A DNA stretch of 64,000 nt from VAXT01 sp038040395 (GTDB taxonomy: Bacteria; Actinomycetota; Thermoleophilia; Gaiellales; Gaiellaceae), in NCBI GenBank assembly GCA_038040395.1, contig JBBPIJ010000009.1:1-64000 (forward strand). Direction: 5' to 3'. The position numbers were made by a program, and so were the translations under genes. Positions 59,465 to 64,000 of this stretch are shown piece after piece (position 1 is the first letter of the stretch; each line of letters begins with the position of its first letter). The notes beneath the pieces were generated by a model. The model had not been told where the DNA came from, made no database searches, and saw only the letters and a program-made list of their open reading frames with translations.

Positions 59465-59938
59465 ATGTCTGAGCTGCTCGAAGCGATCTACAACGGAGAT
59501 CACGTACGAGTCGAGGAGCTGCTTGCGGCGGATCGGGAGCTGGACGTGTTCGAAGCGGCTGCCGTCGGCCGAGCCGAGCGAGTGCGGGAGCTGCTCGACC
59601 AGGATCCGTCTCTCGCGAACGCCTGGGCGGAGGACGGGTTCCAGCCGCTCGGCCTGGCGAGCTTCTTCGGCCATCTCGAAGCCGCCCGGCTCCTGGTCGA
59701 GCGCGGCGCCGAGGTGAACTCCGCTTCACGCAACCCGATGAAAGTGATGCCGTTGCACAGCGCCGCGGCAGCGGGCGACCCCGAAGTGCGCTACGAGCTC
59801 GCGAACCTGCTGCTCGAGCACGGCGCGGAGCCGAACGCGCGCCAGCAGGACGACTTCACCCCGCTGATGGCGGCCAACCAGAGCGGCGACGAGCGCCTGG
59901 TGCGGCTCCTCGAGGAGCACGGCGCTACGCGCAACTGA
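59465..59938 (+). CDS. Ankyrin-repeat protein
   Basis: This 157-residue cytoplasmic protein consists of about four ankyrin repeats: AIYNGDHVRVEELLAADREL, FQPLGLASFFGHLEAARLLV, MPLHSAAAAGDPEVRYELAN and TPLMAANQSGDERLVRLLEE. It has no signal peptide. Ankyrin repeats mediate protein binding; partner unknown. It starts three bases after the WecA-like stop and is probably co-transcribed with it. A 27-bp palindrome closes the unit. Confidence 0.9.
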   Translation: MSELLEAIYNGDHVRVEELLAADRELDVFEAAAVGRAERVRELLDQDPSLANAWAEDGFQPLGLASFFGHLEAARLLVERGAEVNSASRNPMKVMPLHSAAAAGDPEVRYELANLLLEHGAEPNARQQDDFTPLMAANQSGDERLVRLLEEHGATRN

Positions 59939-59968
59939 CTTCGAAGCGTGGCCCGGAGAGCCCTTTCG

Positions 59969-59995
59969 GACTTAGCAACAGTCTGTTGCTAAGTC
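59969..59995. terminator. 27-bp palindromic bidirectional terminator
   Basis: GACTTAGCAACAG and CTGTTGCTAAGTC are 13-base perfect arms around a single T. It lies between the ankyrin gene (plus) and the convergent hydrolase (minus), whose stop codon (59991-59989) is inside the right arm, so it can end transcription from both sides. Confidence 0.7.
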
Positions 59996-60720
59996 GGTTC
60001 GGGGCGGTGGTTCCGGCTGATGAAGTCTTCGAGGAGGTCGTTGAAGCCGGGAGCGCGTGGGATCGAATGGCCGGCGCCGGGTAGCACGGCCCGCTCCGCA
60101 CCGAGTCGTTCCTCCAGCACGTCGCAGATCGCGTCGAAGGCCGCGTTGTGGGCGCCCGAGACGACGAGCTTCGGGAACGGCGCCGCGGACAGGGCGTCGA
60201 ACGGGATCTCGGCCTCCCACGGGGCGCGCTCGACCATCATCGCCCGCACCGAGGCTTCCAGCTCCGGAGAAAGGGGCGAAGGTGCGTTGTAGGGGCCGGC
60301 GCCGACCACGTCCACGAACCGCCGAAGGAACTGCTCGGGCTCGAGCTCGGTCGGCCACAGCGGCATCAACTCGGCTATGAGCTCGTCGACGGCTGGATTC
60401 CCACGCGCAACGCCAAAGGCGGGCGGCTCGAGCACGGTCAGCGAGCTCAGGGCAACGTTCGGCGCCGCGAGCAGCGAGACGACGCCGCCGTACGAGTGCC
60501 CGACGAGATGATCGGCCGGCTCCAGGAGCGCCAGGAGCTCCTCGGCCTGCTCCTCGAAGTCGATCCGTTCGAGGGGCGGATTGGGCGGATAGCCGCTCCG
60601 GGTCGGCATGACGAGCGTGTAGCGCTCGGCGAGCGGTCGCTGCGCAGGCCAGCCCGAATTGCCGCCCGACCCGTGGACGAGGACGACGCGAGGGCCGGAG
60701 CCGGCCGTTTCGACATGCAC
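59989..60720 (-). CDS. Alpha/beta hydrolase
   Basis: This 243-residue protein has the oxyanion segment VLVHGSGGNSGW, nucleophile elbow LVGHSYGGVVSLL (Ser about residue 96), and catalytic His in LPGAGHSIPRAPGF. The cap between them is acidic and proline-rich. Substrate (ester, lactone or epoxide) cannot be told. The ATG at 60720 has no clear Shine-Dalgarno. The gene separates the wecA-ankyrin unit from the ATP synthase operon, which is divergent from it. Confidence 0.88.
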   Translation of the reverse strand: MHVETAGSGPRVVLVHGSGGNSGWPAQRPLAERYTLVMPTRSGYPPNPPLERIDFEEQAEELLALLEPADHLVGHSYGGVVSLLAAPNVALSSLTVLEPPAFGVARGNPAVDELIAELMPLWPTELEPEQFLRRFVDVVGAGPYNAPSPLSPELEASVRAMMVERAPWEAEIPFDALSAAPFPKLVVSGAHNAAFDAICDVLEERLGAERAVLPGAGHSIPRAPGFNDLLEDFISRNHRPEPT

Positions 60721-60783
60721 GAAAGCGAGCGTACAAGCTCACCCAGTTTCGGCCAAGCCATGCGGCTTTCCGCTGTTACAAGG

Positions 60784-60833
60784 TCCTAAGGCATCGCTTG
60801 CGATGCCGACCATAAGAGGTCGGTTGGCTTGGC
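60784..60833 (-). repeat. Small hairpin repeat family, copy B
   Basis: Reading the minus strand: GCCAAGCC, spacer, CCTCTTA, then GGCATCGC-aa-GCGATGCC and TTAGGA, matching copy A at 41429-41476. A second inverted pair GGTCGGTTGG/CCAACCGACC (60819-60828, 60835-60841 region) forms another hairpin next to it. It lies just upstream of the ATP synthase operon. Confidence 0.6.
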
Positions 60834-60862
60834 CAACCGACCGCTCTGTATGCTCGCCACGG

Positions 60863-61066
60863 ATGGAGCCCTCGCGCCCCTCGTCGTTCGAGCCTGCAGG
60901 CGCGGGTGCCCTTTTGATCGGGACGACCACTGCAGGGATCGGCGTGGGCGCGCTCGTGGGCTGGGGCGCCGGCTCGGCCGCGATCGGCGCGCTCGTCGGA
61001 GCGGTCGTCGGCATCCCAGCGAGCATCTTCGTCGTCTACCGCCGCTACCGCGGGTACTTCACATGA
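60863..61066 (+). CDS. AtpZ-like small membrane protein (ATP synthase gene 1)
   Basis: From ATG 60863 this is 67 residues with two hydrophobic segments rich in Gly and Ala (GAGALLIGTTTAGIGVGALV and SAAIGALVGAVVGIPASIFV) and a basic end YRRYRGYF. This matches the short AtpZ/AtpI (ATPase_gene1) proteins at the head of atp operons. These are implicated in cation homeostasis or F0 assembly. TATGCT (60849-60854) lies 8 bases before the ATG, a likely operon -10. The stop overlaps the next start (ATGA). Confidence 0.75.
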   Translation: MEPSRPSSFEPAGAGALLIGTTTAGIGVGALVGWGAGSAAIGALVGAVVGIPASIFVVYRRYRGYFT

Positions 61067-61452
61067 GCGCCGGGACCTTCACGAGCCCGCGGCCGGCGCC
61101 GAGCGTCCTGCTGCCGATCGTGGCCGGAACGGGCGTCATCGCAATCGCGCTTCCCATCTACCTCGTCGCCGGCTGGCGGCTCGCAGCGTGGGCGCTCGCC
61201 GCAACCCTCTGGGCCGGAAGCCAGGCGTTCTCGTATCTCCTCGTTCGCATGCGATCGCAGGGAAACCTCGTCGCATCCGGCGTCGCGGCCTTCGGAATGA
61301 TGTTCCGCGCGATCGCCGTGATGGTCGTCGTGCTCGCCGTCGCGGTCTCCGACCCACGGCTGGGCCTCGCCGCCGCGCTCACCTACGCCCTTGCCTACAC
61401 CGTCGAGCTCGGCCTCTCGCTCGTCTCCTACTTCGGGAACCCCCCCGTATGA
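61063..61452 (+). CDS. ATP synthase subunit I-like membrane protein
   Basis: This 129-residue protein has four hydrophobic segments (LLPIVAGTGVIAIALPIYLV, RLAAWALAATLWAGSQAFSY, AFGMMFRAIAVMVVVLAVAV, GLAAALTYALAYTVELGLSL). Position between AtpZ and AtpB and topology fit AtpI, thought to help c-ring assembly. Sequence similarity within this family is low, so the call rests mainly on context. It overlaps both neighbours by four bases. Confidence 0.75.
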   Translation: MSAGTFTSPRPAPSVLLPIVAGTGVIAIALPIYLVAGWRLAAWALAATLWAGSQAFSYLLVRMRSQGNLVASGVAAFGMMFRAIAVMVVVLAVAVSDPRLGLAAALTYALAYTVELGLSLVSYFGNPPV

Positions 61453-62303
61453 GACGCGCCCTCTTCATTCTCGCCACGCTTGCGCTCACGGCCCCGAGCC
61501 AGGCCTTCGCGCGCGGAGAGTTCGATCCCACGCACGAGTTCGAGCTCCATCCTTGGGTCGAGATCCATCTTGGGCCACTCGACCTGTCGATCAACAAGGC
61601 GGTCGTCTACCTGATCATCGGGTCGCTCCTGACGATGGCGCTCGGCATCGGCCTGATGCGCGCGAGGATCTCGGTCGAGCCCGGCACGCGCCAGACGATC
61701 GGGGAGCAGATCTACGAGGTCGCCCAGACCCAGATCGCCGAGCAGGGCCTTCCCTCGAAGGCAATCGGCCGCTGGTTCCCGTACGTGGCGACGCTCTTGC
61801 TCTTCATCTTCGTCGTCAACTTGCTCGGCTTCATTCCGTTGCCGCTCACCGGCGAGACGTACCACGGCGTGCCCGTGTGGGGCATCTACGCCGCCACCTC
61901 GTCGCTCTCGGTGACGCTTGCGCTCGCCCTCCTGACGTTCGTCTTCACGCACGTCGAAGGCATCCGCTGGAACGGCCCCGTCCGCTACTTCAAGAGCTGG
62001 ATTCCCGAGGCGCCCAAGGCGCTCCTCGCCCTGATCGTGCCACTCGAGATCCTCGGCCAGTTCATGCGCCTGATCTCGCTCAGCGTCCGGCTCTTCGCGA
62101 ACATGCTCGCCGGCCACATCCTGATCCTCACCTTCATCGGCCTCATGTTCATCCTGGAGTCGATCTATCTGGCCCCGTTCGTCGTCACCTTCGCCGCGGC
62201 CTTCTACATGTTCGAAGTCGTTATCGTCGTCGGCATCCAGGCATTCATCTTTGCCGCCCTGTCAGCTATCTACATCGGCTCGGCGATCGAGCCCGAGCAT
62301 TAA
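61449..62303 (+). CDS. atpB: ATP synthase F0 subunit a
   Basis: From ATG 61449 this is 284 residues. The essential arginine is in LISLSVRLFANMLAGH (helix 4), with Gln/Glu positions in the last helix (EVVIVVGIQAFIFAALSAIY). It forms the proton half-channels against the c-ring. Unusually the first about 20 residues (RRALFILATLALTAPSQAFA) look like a cleavable signal peptide, followed by an acidic segment GEFDPTHEFELHPWVEIHLG. The start overlaps the stop of the preceding gene. Confidence 0.96.
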   Translation: MRRALFILATLALTAPSQAFARGEFDPTHEFELHPWVEIHLGPLDLSINKAVVYLIIGSLLTMALGIGLMRARISVEPGTRQTIGEQIYEVAQTQIAEQGLPSKAIGRWFPYVATLLLFIFVVNLLGFIPLPLTGETYHGVPVWGIYAATSSLSVTLALALLTFVFTHVEGIRWNGPVRYFKSWIPEAPKALLALIVPLEILGQFMRLISLSVRLFANMLAGHILILTFIGLMFILESIYLAPFVVTFAAAFYMFEVVIVVGIQAFIFAALSAIYIGSAIEPEH

Positions 62304-62312
62304 GGAGGACCA

Positions 62313-62576
62313 GTGGTCGCAACGATCCTCGCAGCAGTGGACGGAGACGTCACGAAGGCCGGCAAGGCGATCGGCCTTGCGCTCGGAGTCGGGCTCGGCG
62401 CTCTCGGCGCCGGCGTCGGCATCGGGAACATCTTCGGCTCGATGATCCAGTCCGTCGCCCGTCAGCCCGAGCTTCGCGGAGAGCTCCAGGGCATCCAGTG
62501 GCTCGGCTTCGCCCTGACCGAGGCGGTCGTGTTCTACGGCCTGCTCGGCTCGATCCTCGCGTACGTCCTGGTCTAG
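62313..62576 (+). CDS. atpE: ATP synthase F0 subunit c
   Basis: This 87-residue protein has two helices: GKAIGLALGVGLGALGAGVG and FALTEAVVFYGLLGSILAYV, with the loop RQPEL. The proton-carrying Glu is in LTEAVVFY; the residue after it is Ala, so the sodium-binding signature is absent and the enzyme is likely proton-driven. GTG start, preceded by a very strong Shine-Dalgarno AAGGAGGA. That suits the high copy number of c in the ring. Its stop codon is the first part of the inverted repeat bracketing the gap to atpF. Confidence 0.96.
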   Translation: MVATILAAVDGDVTKAGKAIGLALGVGLGALGAGVGIGNIFGSMIQSVARQPELRGELQGIQWLGFALTEAVVFYGLLGSILAYVLV

Positions 62577-62738
62577 TGCCCCTTCCAGCAATACATACCG
62601 GCCCCTGGCCCGCGATCACGCGGCGCCACAGCCCACCCTCGCCCTTGCCAAGGCTGCAAGCCTTGGCCGCGGTCGAGTGCGGCCTCTGGCTTGGTGCTCA
62701 CGACCCAGAAGCTCGGCGGCATTACTGGAAGGGGCACT
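62575..62738 (+). promoter_or_regulatory. Long-range inverted repeat bracketing the atpE-atpF gap
   Basis: AGTGCCCCTTCCAGCAAT (62575-62592) and ATTACTGGAAGGGGCACT (62721-62738) pair in 17 of 18 positions. The left arm starts inside the atpE stop; the right arm holds the atpF Shine-Dalgarno (GGAAGGGG) and ends one base before its ATG. The 128-base interior contains a second stem GCCAAGGC-tgcaa-GCCTTGGC near 62647-62667. In mRNA this would hide the atpF initiation region. It could alternatively be the inverted ends of an inserted element. Confidence 0.65.
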
Positions 62739-62739
62739 G

Positions 62740-63270
62740 ATGACAGTTCTCGCCGCAAACCCGCTGATCCAGGTCATCCCGGGGCTGATGATCTGGACGG
62801 TCTTCTGCTTCCTCGTCACGTTCTTCGTCCTCAAGCGCTACGCGTTCGGCGCGATCCAGAAGATCATCGACGAGCGGCGCCAGCGGATTCGCGAGGCTCT
62901 GGCCGAGGCCGACTCAGCCCGCGCGGAGGCTCGCAAGATGCTCGAGGAGCACCGCGCGATGATGGCCGAGGCGCGGGGCAAGGCTGAGGAGATCCTCGCC
63001 AAGGCGCGCGAGGTGGCCGAGTCGCAGAAGAAGCGCATGCGCGACGAGCTCGAGGCCGACCGGCGCCGGCGAATCGAGGAGACGACGAAGCAGATCGAGG
63101 CCGAGACGCAGCGTGCCCTGGAAGCGATCCGGGCCGAGGTCGCCGAGCTGACCGTGATCGCGACGCAGAAGGTCACCGGCAAGGTGCTCGACGCAGCCGA
63201 CCACAAGCGCTTGATCGAGGACGCGGTTCGGGAGCTCGACTTCTCGGTACTGGAAGGCTCGAAGAACTAA
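62740..63270 (+). CDS. atpF: ATP synthase F0 subunit b
   Basis: From ATG 62740 this is 176 residues: one N-terminal membrane helix (GLMIWTVFCFLVTFFVLKRY) and a long charged helix (RQRIREALAEADSARAEARK to RRRRIEETTKQIEAETQRAL) forming the peripheral stalk. An in-frame start at 62677 is rejected because it would be antiparallel through the inverted repeat and lacks a ribosome site. The Shine-Dalgarno GGAAGGGG is 5 bases upstream but sits in the inverted repeat. The stop overlaps the atpH start (TAATG). Confidence 0.94.
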   Translation: MTVLAANPLIQVIPGLMIWTVFCFLVTFFVLKRYAFGAIQKIIDERRQRIREALAEADSARAEARKMLEEHRAMMAEARGKAEEILAKAREVAESQKKRMRDELEADRRRRIEETTKQIEAETQRALEAIRAEVAELTVIATQKVTGKVLDAADHKRLIEDAVRELDFSVLEGSKN

Positions 63271-63809
63271 TGGCTGTTGTCGCTCGCACGTACGCGAAGG
63301 CGCTCTTCGACGCGGCGAAGGAGCGGGGTCGCCTCGGCGAGGTTCGCGAGGAGCTTCAGGAGTTCGTCACCGCGCTGCACGACGTGCCCGAGCTGGGCGC
63401 GCTGCTGCGCAACCCGCAGCTCGATCCGCCCGCGAAGGCCGAGGCCCTGGCCGCGGTCATGGAGGGTGCCGACGAGCTCGTCCGCAATTTCTTTCGCCTG
63501 GTGGCCGAAAAGGGCCGCGCGGCGCTGATCGAGGACATCGCGCGCGAGTACGAAGAATTGATCGCGGCGGAAGAGCAGATTCTCAAGGTCGAGCTGACGA
63601 CCGCGCTGGAGCTCAGCGACACGGAGGCGGCCTCGATCGTGGAGCAGATCGAAAGCGCCTCCGGCAGGCGAGTCGAAGCAACGCGCTCCGTCGACCCCGC
63701 CCTCGTCGGCGGGCTCGTCCTCAAGGCCGGCTCGCTCGAGGTCGACTCGAGCGTCCGCGGCCGTCTCGACCGACTTCGTCATGAACTCGTACAAGGAGCC
63801 CGCCCGTGA
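63270..63809 (+). CDS. atpH: ATP synthase F1 subunit delta
   Basis: This 179-residue protein begins AVVARTYAKALFDAAKERG, the typical delta N-terminus, and has the conserved C-terminal segment VDPALVGGLVLKAGSLEVDS. It links the peripheral stalk to the top of F1. Length is normal and it is separate from atpF, unlike the fused b-delta of mycobacteria. The stop overlaps the atpA start (GTGA). Confidence 0.95.
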   Translation: MAVVARTYAKALFDAAKERGRLGEVREELQEFVTALHDVPELGALLRNPQLDPPAKAEALAAVMEGADELVRNFFRLVAEKGRAALIEDIAREYEELIAAEEQILKVELTTALELSDTEAASIVEQIESASGRRVEATRSVDPALVGGLVLKAGSLEVDSSVRGRLDRLRHELVQGARP

Positions 63810-64000
63810 AGGTTCGCCCCGAAGAGATCACTTCGATCCTGCGCAAGCAGATCGAGCGCTACGACGTCGAGACCGACCTCGCCGAGGTGGGCACGGTCCT
63901 CCAGGTCGGCGACGGCATCGCGCGCGTCTACGGCCTCGAGTCAGCCGTCGCGATGGAGATGCTCGAGTTCGACCACGGCGTCACCGGCCTCGCCTTCAAC
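63806..64000 (+). CDS. atpA: ATP synthase F1 subunit alpha, N-terminal part
   Basis: The gene runs off the window; 65 residues are visible: KVRPEEITSILRKQIERYDV, then EVGTVLQVGDGIARVYGLES and AVAMEMLEFDHGVTGLAFN. This is the N-terminal beta-barrel of the alpha subunit, which binds ATP non-catalytically in F1. GTG start within the atpH stop. The remaining subunits (gamma, beta, epsilon) are presumably downstream. Confidence 0.96.
   Translation, partial: MKVRPEEITSILRKQIERYDVETDLAEVGTVLQVGDGIARVYGLESAVAMEMLEFDHGVTGLAFN

Noticed and set aside
62313..62576. Sodium-dependent ATP synthase
   Set aside because: The residue after the carboxylate in subunit c is Ala and the first helix lacks the Gln of the sodium site.

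Overview
The window is GC-rich, gene-dense bacterial DNA that looks like an actinobacterium, most probably of the class Thermoleophilia. The order rpmE, DUF1385, prfA, prmC, tsaC-like, glyA, upp, a WecA/MraY-type transferase, then the F0F1 ATP synthase operon is actinobacterial. An ANTAR regulator, a DUF1206 remnant, and many start codons lying 6-7 bases after a TAnnnT -10 box (leaderless transcription) fit as well. This placement is inference from gene content; no rRNA or tRNA was found in the window.

Layout. 1-3.5 kb: peroxiredoxin tail, a hypothetical gene, an ANTAR regulator, an ArsR-family fragment and a 14-TM drug exporter. 3.5-14.3 kb: bounded by two inverted copies of a 167-bp element with terminal inverted repeats. 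Inside are copA-csoR, a Fic protein, a heterodimeric ABC exporter with complementary degenerate sites, a small sugar/glycosylation cluster and a dienelactone hydrolase. 14.4-20.4 kb: a DUF1206 remnant, thiolase, 3-hydroxyacyl-CoA dehydrogenase, an HTH/nucleotidyltransferase pair, acyl-CoA dehydrogenase, an acetyltransferase and a PduO-type cobalamin adenosyltransferase, followed by a TauE/SafE protein. 21.1-32.5 kb: one giant gene of about 3,800 codons for a membrane-anchored surface protein, with 17 tandem 97-residue Ig-like repeats. 32.6-36.4 kb: signal transduction, comprising an OmpR-type regulator divergent from the giant gene, a decayed lipoprotein gene, two single-domain receivers and a histidine kinase. 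36.5-41.4 kb: a split B12-dependent acyl-CoA mutase (large subunit and B12 subunit 2 kb apart), a tandem pair of unknown membrane-anchored paralogs, a metallo-beta-lactamase-fold protein and an enoyl-CoA hydratase. 41.5-47 kb: a TolB-like protein, an M23 peptidase and the etfB-etfA-ETF:quinone oxidoreductase operon. 47-64 kb: a second MFS exporter, a threonine-dehydratase-like enzyme, the translation and one-carbon housekeeping run, and the ATP synthase operon through the start of atpA.

The genes fit a lifestyle of fatty acid or branched-chain acyl-CoA oxidation. Acyl-CoA dehydrogenase passes electrons to EtfAB and then to the ETF:quinone oxidoreductase. Enoyl-CoA hydratase, 3-hydroxyacyl-CoA dehydrogenase and thiolase complete the cycle. 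The acyl-CoA mutase, supplied by the adenosyltransferase, handles branched or odd-chain products. The accessory content (giant adhesin, Fic, HTH/nucleotidyltransferase pair, MITE-like element, gene remnants) is scattered between these blocks rather than forming one island.

The signals I consider most worth checking are these: an 18-base inverted repeat bracketing the atpE-atpF gap and burying the atpF ribosome binding site; the MITE-like element next to the copA operator; the giant repeat protein with an exact 228-bp internal duplication at three repeat units' distance; the mutase with an unusual active-site residue; and the widespread leaderless starts.
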